Source: a virus
Direction: 5' to 3' (one strand)
Virus record (IMG/VR): IMGVR_UViG_3300032213_000694
Span: 1 to 64,000 of that record
Length of the DNA: 64,000 nt
Shown here one piece after another: positions 15,589 to 22,573 of the stretch (within the stretch, counting starts at the first letter, position 1; every line of letters starts with the position of its first letter). The notes beneath the pieces were generated by a model that saw only the letters and a program-made list of their open reading frames with translations, was not told the origin of the DNA and ran no database searches. Position numbers and translations under genes: made by a program.

Positions 15589-15903
15589 CTAAGCACCAAA
15601 TAATTTAGAAGATGGAGGTAATGGCATATCACGACCTACTGCCTTATTAGCAGATGATACATCCATGCGGTATTCACGAATAACTCCACCTGATTTCTTG
15701 ATAGCTTCGTCAGCTCTCTTCTTTAGCATTTGAGACTTAAGTCTATCTGCTTCTTTAGATCTAAGGTCTGATTTAGCTTGTTGAGCAGAACCAAATCTAA
15801 CAGGTCTTGCACTTGCTTTTGCTAAAGAATCTGATAATTGGTAAGCACGTTCAGCAGTAATTTGACCCGGCTTTAATTTTTTTGTTGTTTTTGGCTTTTC
15901 CAT
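15589..15903 (-). CDS. Basic helical protein (104 aa) ending in GRDMPLPPSS
   Basis: A 104-residue basic protein with Lys/Arg/Ala-rich helices (QAKSDLRSKEADRLKSQMLKKR). It ends NKAVGRDMPLPPSSKLFGA, clearly related to the end of the 126-aa neighbour (NKATGRDIPLPPTEF); the helix just before the tail (S/KAINKA versus SSANKA) is also similar. It is probably a diverged paralogue at its C-terminus. Function is unknown. Confidence 0.78.
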   Translation of the reverse strand: MEKPKTTKKLKPGQITAERAYQLSDSLAKASARPVRFGSAQQAKSDLRSKEADRLKSQMLKKRADEAIKKSGGVIREYRMDVSSANKAVGRDMPLPPSSKLFGA

Positions 15904-15917
15904 ATTATTTTTTGTTA

Positions 15918-16313
15918 TTATTCTGGGAATTGTGTTGGAGCTAATGGTATTTTTGAATCACGGACCATTGCTCCTGGCTTAAGTTCGGGATTTGAATACA
16001 TTTCTGTTCTAAATCTTCTAAAATATGCTTCTTCTTTTCCCATTTGACCAGGACCAGATTGATAAGCTCCGTAGTTATACAGTCGACTTGGTTCCTTTGA
16101 TTTACCTCTTCTTTTATCTTCTGCTATTTGCTGCGTAAATCCTTTCTGATATAAAATAGAATCCTTTTTAGTTGGTTTACCAGAAACTCCTTCTTTTAGA
16201 TATTCATAAGTAGGTTTATCGCCAACCAACTCATTTACTCGCTTTCGAGCAACTCTAGTGTTGTCTTTTTTAGCAACTAATGCAGAAGGTTTTGATATTT
16301 TAATCTTTGGCAT
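15918..16313 (-). CDS. Basic protein (131 aa) ending in DSKIPLAPTQF
   Basis: The frame is open to 16490, but I start it at ATG 16313 (MPKIKISKPSALVAKK), because the extension would cover the divergent promoter region and the start of the rightward gene. The protein is basic, with a Tyr/Arg-rich middle (SRLYNYGAYQSGPGQMGKEEAYFRRFR), and ends MVRDSKIPLAPTQFPE, the third copy of the tail motif. It is the first gene of the leftward small-protein run. Confidence 0.75.
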   Translation of the reverse strand: MPKIKISKPSALVAKKDNTRVARKRVNELVGDKPTYEYLKEGVSGKPTKKDSILYQKGFTQQIAEDKRRGKSKEPSRLYNYGAYQSGPGQMGKEEAYFRRFRTEMYSNPELKPGAMVRDSKIPLAPTQFPE

Positions 16314-16331
16314 AATCTTATTATTATTTGG

Positions 16332-16349
16332 CAAAGATAAGTAATTTTG
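16332..16349. promoter_or_regulatory. Divergent pair of candidate minus-7 boxes
   Basis: In the 55-base gap between divergent genes, the plus strand has TAATTTTG (16342-16349) facing the gene at 16369, and the minus strand has TATCTTTG (RC of 16332-16339) facing the gene at 16313. Both fit TAnnTTTG exactly. Neither has a clear TTG 19-21 bases upstream, so these are half matches. Confidence 0.35.
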
Positions 16350-16368
16350 TAATACTAAATTTAATTTA

Positions 16369-16875
16369 ATGATCAAAACATATATGAAGCCTAGGCACAT
16401 AAAGCCAAGGGCTATTAAAGTGCGTGAATACAAGGTTAAGCCAATAGTTATCAGACGTGAGGCTGTCGACAAAGACTTTCTAAAATACATTAAAGTTGTG
16501 CGTGCTTGGGCCCGTCATAAGCATGGATTGAGTCTAGATGACTTTGAAATGCTGTGCTATTTGTACTCTGAACACGTATTTGATGCCAATCAGTTCGATC
16601 AATACTGCCAAATCTTTGGATTTACCCAAAATAGACGCAAAGATTTAATGGATAAGGGTCTAGTTGTGCACTTTAGGAAGCCTGAGCCTGGCAAAAGGGC
16701 TATTTATGAGCTATCATACCAAGCAAAGATCATCATGCGTCAAGTTTATGAGATGTTGCAAGGTGAAAAACCTATTCCAAAGCTATCTGACATCAAGCCT
16801 ATAAACAATAAACCCCATCACTTTGCCAAAAGGCAATATGACAGGGTCATTGAGCGTGCTAATAAGAACTTTTAG
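16369..16875 (+). CDS. MarR-like winged-helix protein (168 aa)
   Basis: The only rightward gene in the left 19 kb. It is a 168-residue basic protein. Residues 45-125 (LKYIKVVRAWARHKHGLSLDDFEMLCYLY ... FGFTQNRRKDLMDKGLVVHF ... RAIYELSYQAKIIMRQVYEML) have the helix order and wing of a MarR/PadR-type winged helix: L-x-x-D-F-E-x-L, a recognition segment, a wing 'GKRAIYELS' and a long dimer helix. It probably binds DNA as a regulator. It ends 4 bases into the groES stop from the other strand. The N-terminal 30 residues are very basic. Confidence 0.75.
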   Translation: MIKTYMKPRHIKPRAIKVREYKVKPIVIRREAVDKDFLKYIKVVRAWARHKHGLSLDDFEMLCYLYSEHVFDANQFDQYCQIFGFTQNRRKDLMDKGLVVHFRKPEPGKRAIYELSYQAKIIMRQVYEMLQGEKPIPKLSDIKPINNKPHHFAKRQYDRVIERANKNF

Positions 16876-17129
16876 AGCACCACCACCACATCTTTCTCAG
16901 TGATGACCGTATATAGGTCCTCATTGATGCGAATACTGTGGCCAGCTGCACGATCAAAGTAGATAAATGAGCCTGGTTTGATGCCATCTACTAGCGAGCC
17001 TTGTGATACCACGGTAGCTTTCTTGTAGCGTAGCTCATTTACGTCCGATGCGGACATGATAAGCCCCCCTTTTGATTTTGTGTCCTCTTCCATTGGGACT
17101 ATTAGAATATTCTTTCCAATTACCTTCAT
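16872..17129 (-). CDS. groES: Co-chaperonin GroES (phage-encoded)
   Basis: An 85-residue Cpn10. It fits the family from start to end: KVIGKNILIVPMEED (first strand), the mobile-loop region TKSKGGLIMSASDVNELRYKKATVV, the GSLVDGIKPGSFIYFDRAAGHSI barrel centre and the LYTVITEKDVVVVL final strands. It is shorter than E. coli GroES (97). The mobile loop keeps the GG-hydrophobic motif that binds GroEL. It lies 253 bases downstream of groEL in the same direction, so it is an unlinked operon member or has its own promoter. It caps the phage or host GroEL for capsid folding. Confidence 0.92.
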   Translation of the reverse strand: MKVIGKNILIVPMEEDTKSKGGLIMSASDVNELRYKKATVVSQGSLVDGIKPGSFIYFDRAAGHSIRINEDLYTVITEKDVVVVL

Positions 17130-17153
17130 AACATTAATTATATTTTAGATTTC

Positions 17154-17169
17154 TTTACAAATTTGTAAA
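17154..17169. promoter_or_regulatory. 16-bp perfect palindrome upstream of groES
   Basis: TTTACAAATTTGTAAA reads the same on both strands and lies 25-40 bases before the groES start codon. The minus-strand half CAAATTTG is one base off a TAnnTTTG minus-7 box. The 10-mer TTACAAATTT also occurs in the groEL promoter region (18955-18964). It could be an operator overlapping the groES promoter. Confidence 0.45.
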
Positions 17170-17219
17170 TTTTATTTAACCTTATTATCAGAACTTACAC
17201 TTTTTTACAAGTTTCGTCA

Positions 17220-17246
17220 ATAGTGTGCATTACTAATATACACTAT
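17220..17246. promoter_or_regulatory. Inverted repeat ATAGTGT-N13-ACACTAT
   Basis: Perfect 7-bp arms at 17220-17226 and 17240-17246. The geometry recalls heat-shock CIRCE operators (arms separated by 9) but the sequence is different. It lies between groEL and groES. Confidence 0.4.
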
Positions 17247-17299
17247 CGGTTTGTATTTTTGTCATTTACCTCACCATATTGGTTTGGATTTTTATCATT
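17244..17299. repeat. 23-bp direct repeat, two copies 33 bp apart
   Basis: Copy one at 17244-17266 and copy two at 17277-17299 match at 20 of 23 positions, with mismatches at positions 4, 11 and 18. The period of 33 is close to three helical turns, which fits two protein-binding sites on one DNA face. Confidence 0.6.
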
Positions 17300-17382
17300 A
17301 TCCGTAGTATTACTACCGAATTTGGCACTATTTTGTAACGTATTTTGGCAAAATTTGTTACACAACTCGGAATAATTCCGAA

Positions 17383-18939
17383 TTATGCTCTAATGTTGGT
17401 TATCACCGTCTCTGTGGATAGCAATGTGGTAGCCACTGACACCGCATTCTTGAGTGCTTCTTTAGTCACCTTGGTCGGGTCAATGATCCCAACGCTCATC
17501 ATGTGGCAGTAGGCCCCTGTTGCCACGTTTATGCCTAGACCCTCTTTTGACAACTGTTGTCCCTGGTCAAAGTCTTCTGCGTTCACGTCGATCCCAGCGT
17601 TAGCTAGTATGCGCATCATTGGTGCCACCATCGCTAGTCGTAGTATCTCATCACCCTTGTTATTCTCATCCATCTTAGCAGCGATGTCTTTTAGAGCCAC
17701 GCCACCACCTGGCAGGATGCCCTCTTCTAGTGCTGCTCTAACCGCACACACCGCATCGTCCACCCGGTCCTTCTTCTCCTTCTGCTCAATGTCTGAGTTA
17801 GCACCCACCTTGATGACACCCACGCCACCGCCTAGATTAGCGATGCGTTCTTTTAAGAACTCTTTCTCTATCGCCTGGCTCTCCACGGCCATCTGCTCAT
17901 TTAACTCCTCTACTCTCTCCTCGCCTGCACCCTCTGCATCGAAGATAATTGTATTGAAGCGAGAGCTGACAATCTTACTCGCCCGTCCACAGTCGTCAAT
18001 GGTCGCCATTAGCAAGTTGTCACCCGTCTGCTCCGAGAAGTACTTAGCACCCGTCGCAATTGCTATGTCCTGCATGATCTGATGACGCTTGTAGCCAAAT
18101 GATGGAGGAATAATTGTGCACACCTTTAGACCACTCTTAATCTTGTTCACATTAAGCGTGTTTAGCGCATTCTCATCTAACTCCCCAATGATCAATAGCG
18201 AGCCTCTGCCCTGGTGTACAAACTCAAGGATAGGCAAGATGTCGTTGATGTTTGTAATGGGTTGGTCAGTGACCAAGATGTATGGCTTGTCTAAGATGGC
18301 CTCTTGTTTCTTGTGGTCTGTTACAAAGTACTTACTAGCGAACCCTCTGTCCACCTTCATCCCGCTCACCACCTCAGCGTATGTCTCAGCGGTAGCCGAG
18401 CTCTCTACTGTCACCACGCCTGATAGGCCAACTTGATTGTACGCATCAGCGATAATCTGTCCAATCTCTGCGTCGCCATTAGCGGATATAGTTGCGACAT
18501 CGACCAACTTATCTGATGTAATCTCTGTCGACATAGCCGTTAGCTCATCAGCCACTTTAATAGCTGCAGCCTGCACATCTCTTAATACTTGTGTGGTATT
18601 GTCTTCTTTAGTTAGCACACCAGTTGCCGCATGGATAATGGCCTGTGCCAGCACCATACTTGTCGTCGTGCCATCGCCTGCCGAGTTGGCAGTCTTCTCA
18701 GATGCTTCTCGCATGATCATGACAGCTAGGTTCTCAGCTGGGTCCATTAAGTTAATTGACTTAGCGACCGTCACTCCATCCTTGGTGACCGTGATGCCAC
18801 CAATGTGTTGCTCGGACTCAATGAGCACCGTGCGACCACGAGCCCCTAGTGTTGACCCCACAGCGTTAGCTATGGTATTTACGCCTTTGATTAATTTCTG
18901 TCTGCCTTCACTTCCGAAGACGATATCTTTTACTATCAT
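17383..18939 (-). CDS. groEL: Chaperonin GroEL (phage-encoded)
   Basis: A 518-residue Cpn60. All ATPase motifs are present: LGARGRTVLIE, TKDGVTVAKSI and GDGTTT (88-93, catalytic Asp89), with VDDAVCAVRAALEEGILPGGGVAL near 385-410, which carries the second Asp. The apical domain is complete, and the protein lacks the usual GGM-rich tail and is about 30 residues shorter than E. coli GroEL. With groES downstream it would form a phage-specific folding chamber, probably for capsid or tail proteins. One 60-base line of this gene (17701-17760) is 62% GC by count, versus 32% in a structural gene (40141-40200), suggesting recent transfer or different selection. Confidence 0.97.
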   Translation of the reverse strand: MIVKDIVFGSEGRQKLIKGVNTIANAVGSTLGARGRTVLIESEQHIGGITVTKDGVTVAKSINLMDPAENLAVMIMREASEKTANSAGDGTTTSMVLAQAIIHAATGVLTKEDNTTQVLRDVQAAAIKVADELTAMSTEITSDKLVDVATISANGDAEIGQIIADAYNQVGLSGVVTVESSATAETYAEVVSGMKVDRGFASKYFVTDHKKQEAILDKPYILVTDQPITNINDILPILEFVHQGRGSLLIIGELDENALNTLNVNKIKSGLKVCTIIPPSFGYKRHQIMQDIAIATGAKYFSEQTGDNLLMATIDDCGRASKIVSSRFNTIIFDAEGAGEERVEELNEQMAVESQAIEKEFLKERIANLGGGVGVIKVGANSDIEQKEKKDRVDDAVCAVRAALEEGILPGGGVALKDIAAKMDENNKGDEILRLAMVAPMMRILANAGIDVNAEDFDQGQQLSKEGLGINVATGAYCHMMSVGIIDPTKVTKEALKNAVSVATTLLSTETVITNIRA

Positions 18940-19264
18940 GTTAGATTTTATTTGTTACAAATTTATATACAATAGTAACACCAAACAACTATCATGCCAC
19001 AAATTTGTTTGTGTACAAATGTAGAACTTTACCCCCCATTACGTAAATAATATTTTTTTATTTTAGAGAAAAAAAATTTTTTCTAATTTTCCTTTATATT
19101 TTGTTCATTTTATACATAATCTAATAATAAAATATATAAATAACTATATATCAATAAGTTATAAATGTAAACTTTAAAAAAAAGTGTACACAATTCAACA
19201 TCGTTTGTGTACAACTTTACAAATAGTACAATTCGTCTTGGAAAAGTGCAATGATATTTTAGGC
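18940..19264. other. Control region A: AT-rich, TGTACA palindromes, shared core
   Basis: A 325-base gene-free stretch upstream of groEL. TGTACA occurs at 19012, 19185 (inside GTGTACAC) and 19208. The 25-base core 19095-19119 matches 28183-28207 in control region B at 23 of 25 positions, and the 13-mer TTGTGTACAAATG (19009-19021) is identical to 28097-28109. The groEL promoter lies at the left end. It is a likely site for a phage regulator or replication protein. Confidence 0.7.
18958..18988 (-). promoter_or_regulatory. Bacteroidota-type promoter of groEL
   Basis: On the minus strand, TAAATTTG (RC of 18958-18965) matches TAnnTTTG, and a TTG (RC of 18986-18988) lies exactly 20 bases upstream. 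This is the TTG-N20-TAnnTTTG form used by the primary sigma factor of Bacteroidota. Transcription would begin near 18951, leaving a short leader before the ATG at 18939. Confidence 0.6.
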
Positions 19265-19300
19265 AAAAAAAGACCCAAGTCTTATGAACCTGGGTTTTTA
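19265..19300 (-). terminator. Rho-independent terminator after the 81-aa gene
   Basis: On the minus strand a stem ACCCAGG/CTTGGGT with a 9-base loop is followed by CTTTTTTT. The stem arms are 19273-19279 and 19289-19295 (one wobble). It lies directly after the stop of the gene at 19301, so it insulates control region A from upstream leftward transcription. It also has a T-run on the plus side, so it may work both ways. Confidence 0.75.
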
Positions 19301-19546
19301 TTATCTGTTTCTTAAAGTTGCCCTGTTAGTTAATCGATCGTAAACATATTCATTTTTACTTCTTCCCGAGGTCTTTGATGCACGGTCTATCGCACGCTCA
19401 CTAGCAGTCATCGCATTGCGTTTAGCACCCTTGGCTGTAAGCTTACCAAATGAATTTAAATCTCCACGCTTCTTAAGTATACCAATAGCCATGTCTCTAG
19501 AACCCACCTGTGAGGCAAGCCTATCAACCAATTGGTTACGACCCAT
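19301..19546 (-). CDS. Conserved small phage protein (81 aa)
   Basis: ATG at 19546 (MGRNQLVDRLASQVGSRD) is preferred over the upstream in-frame start at 19570. The pattern MxRxQLIxRLAxQxGxxxxAIAILxKRGxLN-xGxLTxxGxxRxxMTAxERAIDRAxKxSG ... YxxxTNRATLR is familiar from small proteins of many podophages, without known function. It is mostly helical and basic, and is the first gene of the leftward arm at the strand-switch region, with its own terminator. Confidence 0.8.
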   Translation of the reverse strand: MGRNQLVDRLASQVGSRDMAIGILKKRGDLNSFGKLTAKGAKRNAMTASERAIDRASKTSGRSKNEYVYDRLTNRATLRNR

Positions 19547-19712
19547 GTATTTCTGTGACTGCATACACAAAGATAAAAAGAATATGTCATATACAGGGGT
19601 TGAGGGTACCCACTAGGAATTTATTGCGGGCGGGTCGCGGGGAAACGCCTGGCCGATCGATAGGGGGGGTCGGATTTGGCAATTTTGCTTTCAGATTTTT
19701 AGCTTTTTTCTA

Positions 19713-19737
19713 GCTGTGCTATGCTATGCTGTGCTAG
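19713..19737. repeat. Five tandem GCTRT-like pentamers
   Basis: GCTGT GCTAT GCTAT GCTGT GCTAG in direct tandem within the strand-switch region. Confidence 0.7.
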
Positions 19738-19891
19738 GTTTACGACGTTGCGATTTTTCGGGCCGTGCCGTTTCATTATTTATTTAGCTATCTATCTAAA
19801 TACACTTCGGAAACGTTTAGACATTTGTCTAATTACCGAACTGCACTACATATTATTTAGACGTTTTTCAAACTGTCCCATTACAATCGCT

Positions 19892-19907
19892 CTAAAAAAT
19901 TTTTTAG
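19892..19907. repeat. 16-bp perfect palindrome CTA6T6AG
   Basis: CTAAAAAATTTTTTAG is fully self-complementary. Its right half begins one of three TTTAGAC copies in the candidate origin. Confidence 0.6.
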
Positions 19908-20260
19908 ACGCGCCTAAAAATAAAATTCGAGACGCGCGAAGCTTCACCTTTGCACCCGCTCGAAAATTCACATCCTTTTAAATTTTACATAACATTTCAC
20001 TATTTTTTCGCAATTTGTTTTACCAACAAAAAAATATTTTTCTTTGTACTTTTTTAATTCAAATATGCTTTAATTGACCGTAATCGATATATTTTATTGT
20101 ATTATTTCCGTAATTTCCAGGTAAACAGCATATTTTTTTCAACAATTATTCTACTTTTTTTCCACAAAATATTTGCACAATAAAAAAACGCGCCGTAGTA
20201 TTGCATCAACAAACGGAAACAACAAAAAAATATCATTTAATCTACTAAAATTATAGAGTT

Positions 20261-20557
20261 ATGAAAACATTTTATTTAAACTATGAAACGGCCGAGGATT
20301 TTAGCCTAGTATTCGAAAAAAGAATTAAAGCGAAAGATTTCGCACATGCGGAGTTTATAGCTTATCAATTGTGTCCGGATCAAGAACATGACTACCTTTT
20401 TAGCGTGCATGACATTTCGGCTTATTACTATTGGAGAAAAGACAATGTAATAAAAACAAAGGACGGCTATTTAACTCAATGCACGGGATATCGCAAAGCG
20501 TTCACTAAAAAAGAGCTATTCGCTTATTACGTCCGCGAGTATGCGCCACAATATTAA
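20261..20557 (+). CDS. Hypothetical first gene of rightward arm (98 aa)
   Basis: A 98-residue protein rich in Tyr and Phe (MKTFYLNYETAEDFSLVFEK ... YYYWRKDNVIKTKDGYL ... KKELFAYYVREYAPQY). No domain is recognised. It is compact alpha/beta with no membrane segment. As the first rightward gene after the putative origin it is probably expressed early. Its end overlaps the extended frame of the next gene. Confidence 0.7.
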   Translation: MKTFYLNYETAEDFSLVFEKRIKAKDFAHAEFIAYQLCPDQEHDYLFSVHDISAYYYWRKDNVIKTKDGYLTQCTGYRKAFTKKELFAYYVREYAPQY

Positions 20558-20582
20558 TTTATCACCTTTAAAAAATAACAAA

Positions 20583-21281
20583 ATGAAAAATTTATTAAGC
20601 AAAGGCACAACAAATGCCAAAACGGCTAAAAACATTTTAGAAACGCACATTTTGTACATGAGCCCTTACAATCAAAATTCAAAAGGTATAAACATTTGTA
20701 CCAAAGCTACAAAGGGATGTATTATAGGATGTTTATTTACGGCGGGCCGTGGTGCATTCAATAGCATACAACAAGCGCGCCAAAATAGAACGGAATTTTA
20801 TATAAATTCCAAAAAACAATTTTGCGAGCAAATCGCAAAGGAGTTAACTGCATTAAATAACAAGGCCCAAAAACAAGGGGCTAAAATTGCAATCCGATTA
20901 AACGGAACAAGCGATTTAGATTTCATTTCCATTATCAAAAATCAAATCGGTTTAGATATATTAGAAGCGTTTCAAAACTTAGAATTTTACGATTATACCA
21001 AAATCCTGGGAAAAGTGAAAAAATATGCGGGAACACGTTACAAGCTTACATTTTCACGCGCTGAAAACAACGAAGCGGAAGCGATCCAAGCCCTAATGTA
21101 CGGCGTGCCCGTGTCCGTAGTTTTTCACCACAAAAAAGACCTACCAAAAACCTACCTAGGCACAAAGGTAATAGACGGGGATAGCGCGGACGATTTAATG
21201 CTTGAGTCGGGTGCCGTCATCCTAGGACTAAAAGCAAAAGGACGGGCCAAAAAAGATTTAACGGGCTTCGTGGTAACTTAA
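20583..21281 (+). CDS. Gp88-like (Cys-containing) phage protein (232 aa)
   Basis: I use ATG 20583 (MKNLLSKGTTNAKT) rather than the in-frame 20541, which overlaps the preceding gene. The N-terminal half has MSPYNQNSKGINICTKATKGCIIGCLFTAGRG with three Cys in a C-x-x-x-x-x-x-C-x-x-x-C pattern, then LNGTSDLDF and FYDYTKILGK. It resembles the Gene product 88/DUF7227 type family of phages, which has a similar Cys cluster. No enzymatic function is established. A metal-binding or radical-like fold is a guess from the Cys. Confidence 0.75.
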   Translation: MKNLLSKGTTNAKTAKNILETHILYMSPYNQNSKGINICTKATKGCIIGCLFTAGRGAFNSIQQARQNRTEFYINSKKQFCEQIAKELTALNNKAQKQGAKIAIRLNGTSDLDFISIIKNQIGLDILEAFQNLEFYDYTKILGKVKKYAGTRYKLTFSRAENNEAEAIQALMYGVPVSVVFHHKKDLPKTYLGTKVIDGDSADDLMLESGAVILGLKAKGRAKKDLTGFVVT

Positions 21282-21331
21282 TTTTAAAACTTTAATACCT
21301 TTCGGTGCATAGGCTAACCGTATACAATCAA

Positions 21332-21673
21332 ATGGAAAAATTTATAGACTACACTAGGCCAAATTTTGGAACGGACAAAATACTGGATTTTACCCTTTAT
21401 TCAGACTTTCATTGCCAAAGTTTATTTTGGACGGACGGGAAAACAGACATTTATGCAAGCCCGCAGTGGGATGATTTAGAGGGCCTTTGCGCGCTACAAA
21501 TTCAAAACATTACCGATTTATCGGAGGGCTTCGAGTTTAGCCTAGGCGAGCCCTACAATTTAGAGGCACAAAACCAAAGATATTTGGCGATTGTTTCCGA
21601 CCTTATCGAGGCATTAGGCAAGCCTTATTCAAACTTAGATACATTAATTCAAAACGTTTTAAATAATTATTAA
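21332..21673 (+). CDS. Hypothetical early protein (113 aa)
   Basis: ATG 21332 (MEKFIDYTRPNFGTD) is preferred to 21305. It is an acidic, aromatic-rich protein, with strands and a final helix (YLAIVSDLIEALGKPYSNL). There is no signal peptide or membrane segment and the family is not recognised. It is spaced normally between the Gp88-like gene and a 33-aa membrane microprotein. Confidence 0.65.
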   Translation: MEKFIDYTRPNFGTDKILDFTLYSDFHCQSLFWTDGKTDIYASPQWDDLEGLCALQIQNITDLSEGFEFSLGEPYNLEAQNQRYLAIVSDLIEALGKPYSNLDTLIQNVLNNY

Positions 21674-21674
21674 C

Positions 21675-21776
21675 ATGGAAAATTTAATCTTAAATCTAAT
21701 ATTTGGTTTCATTGCATTTGTCACGGTATCCTTAGTGGTTGTACTAATTATAGATGCCTTTAACGCTACAAAATAA
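21675..21776 (+). CDS. Membrane microprotein (33 aa)
   Basis: ATG 21675 to TAA 21776 codes for 33 residues, nearly all one hydrophobic helix (LILNLIFGFIAFVTVSLVVV) with charged ends. It starts 1 base after the previous stop and ends 6 bases before the next ATG. A membrane role is clear; the function is not. Confidence 0.6.
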   Translation: MENLILNLIFGFIAFVTVSLVVVLIIDAFNATK

Positions 21777-21782
21777 TTTACT

Positions 21783-21977
21783 ATGCAAGTCACAAAGCAA
21801 AGCCGTATCAGTGGCAAAATATCCTCCATGGATCTTAATATCACAAGCGAACAACTAGATAGGGTAAACCTAGGCATTGAGTTGATCCAAAACATAGTGC
21901 CTCATTTATCTAGTGAGCAAAGAGAGTTTTTAATAACTGGAATTACTCCTGATGAGTGGAACGAATTATTTAACTAA
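21783..21977 (+). CDS. Small conserved phage protein, ITGITPDEW type (64 aa)
   Basis: 64 residues. The end LGIELIQNIVPHLSSEQREFLITGITPDEWNELF follows a pattern seen in small phage and host proteins (E-REFLITGITPEEW-xLF). This is a short helical motif that may bind a partner protein. No function is assigned. Confidence 0.7.
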   Translation: MQVTKQSRISGKISSMDLNITSEQLDRVNLGIELIQNIVPHLSSEQREFLITGITPDEWNELFN

Positions 21978-21981
21978 TCAT

Positions 21982-21997
21982 TCACGCGCAAGCGTGA
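21982..21997 (+). promoter_or_regulatory. 6-bp stem with GCAA tetraloop
   Basis: TCACGC-GCAA-GCGTGA lies 4 bases after the stop at 21977 and ahead of the ATG at 22019. It is a very stable GNRA-capped hairpin with no T-run, so it is more likely an mRNA-stability or processing element than a terminator. Confidence 0.6.
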
Positions 21998-22018
21998 TTG
22001 TGAACAAATCAAATTAAC

Positions 22019-22228
22019 ATGTCAAGAAAAATTATAAATCAGGGTGAATATACCCTCCATGTAGTGGCTTCCGAGGGCGGTGTCATTATCGTAAAAGTAT
22101 TTAATAGAGCTGATTCCGATTTACTGGAATTGTCAATTTTCACGGAAATAGGCGAAGCCCTAACCGATTATATCAGTAAGTATACTACTAAAACTCAATC
22201 AATTTTAAACTTTTTAAATACAATTTAA
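22019..22228 (+). CDS. Hypothetical small protein (69 aa)
   Basis: 69 residues, beginning MSRKIINQGEYTLHVVASE and continuing as strands with a GGVIIVKVFNRADSD hairpin and a final amphipathic helix. There is no membrane segment. The function is unknown. It follows the GCAA hairpin. Confidence 0.65.
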   Translation: MSRKIINQGEYTLHVVASEGGVIIVKVFNRADSDLLELSIFTEIGEALTDYISKYTTKTQSILNFLNTI

Positions 22229-22229
22229 G

Positions 22230-22571
22230 ATGGAAAATTTAACAATTCAATTAGCAACCATGGAGACAATATCTAGGTTGCGAGCAGACTTAACCGACAA
22301 AATAATGTCGTTGGTGGAGCAAAACAATTTACTTGGAGAGTATGAACTTGACACCCCTTTTGAAGTAGGCGATGGCAATGTAGCTTTCGCCTTTGAGGTT
22401 GAATGGTGTGACCACTTGCACCATGAAGATGGCAAGACAATTTACTTTTATCTGAAAGACATTGAAGGTGATATAACTGATGGCGAATTTATGTGGGATA
22501 TAAACATCCTTCCCTTGGATCATTTTTACACGAATGTATTATTAAACAATTCATTTAAACCTTGGTGGTAA
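22230..22571 (+). CDS. Hypothetical acidic protein (113 aa)
   Basis: A 113-residue protein with an N-terminal helix (LATMETISRLRADLTDKIMSL) and a strongly acidic beta part (VEWCDHLHHEDGKTIYFYLKDIEGDITDGEF). A His/Cys group (C-D-H-L-H-H) could hold metal. The family is not recognised. It ends 3 bases before the next gene. Confidence 0.65.
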   Translation: MENLTIQLATMETISRLRADLTDKIMSLVEQNNLLGEYELDTPFEVGDGNVAFAFEVEWCDHLHHEDGKTIYFYLKDIEGDITDGEFMWDINILPLDHFYTNVLLNNSFKPWW

Positions 22572-22573
22572 CA

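Larger units (their letters stand above)
17130..17382. other. groEL-groES intergenic region with repeats
   Basis: A 253-base AT-rich gap. It holds a perfect 16-bp palindrome (17154-17169), a 7-bp inverted repeat (17220-17246), a 23-bp near-perfect direct repeat (17244-17266 and 17277-17299), a GTAGT-ATT-ACTAC palindrome near 17303-17316 and a CGGAAT-A-ATTCCG palindrome (17368-17380) just after the groEL stop. There is no open frame of note. It probably regulates groES separately from groEL or processes a joint mRNA. Confidence 0.6.
19547..20260. other. Strand-switch intergenic region, replication origin candidate
   Basis: About 700 bases without a credible gene between the leftward and rightward arms. 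It contains a GC-rich island (19621-19680; 40 of 60 bases are G or C, including GGGGGGG), five tandem pentamers GCTGT/GCTAT at 19713-19737, three copies of TTTAGAC (19816, 19856, 19903), the palindromes TTAGAC-ATTT-GTCTAA (19817-19832) and CTAAAAAATTTTTTAG (19892-19907), two GACGCGC (19907, 19931), and then AT-rich DNA to 20260. The iterons, palindromes and AT-rich flank fit an origin; the first rightward promoter must also lie here. Confidence 0.55.

Noticed and set aside
17531-19024. Long plus-strand frames opposite groEL
   Set aside because: They are shadows of groEL. They have high Ser/Pro content, no domain, and one runs over the groEL promoter.
19721-19981. 86-aa plus-strand frame in the strand-switch region
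   Set aside because: Composition is unlike any neighbouring protein and it crosses palindromes and iterons; treated as non-coding.
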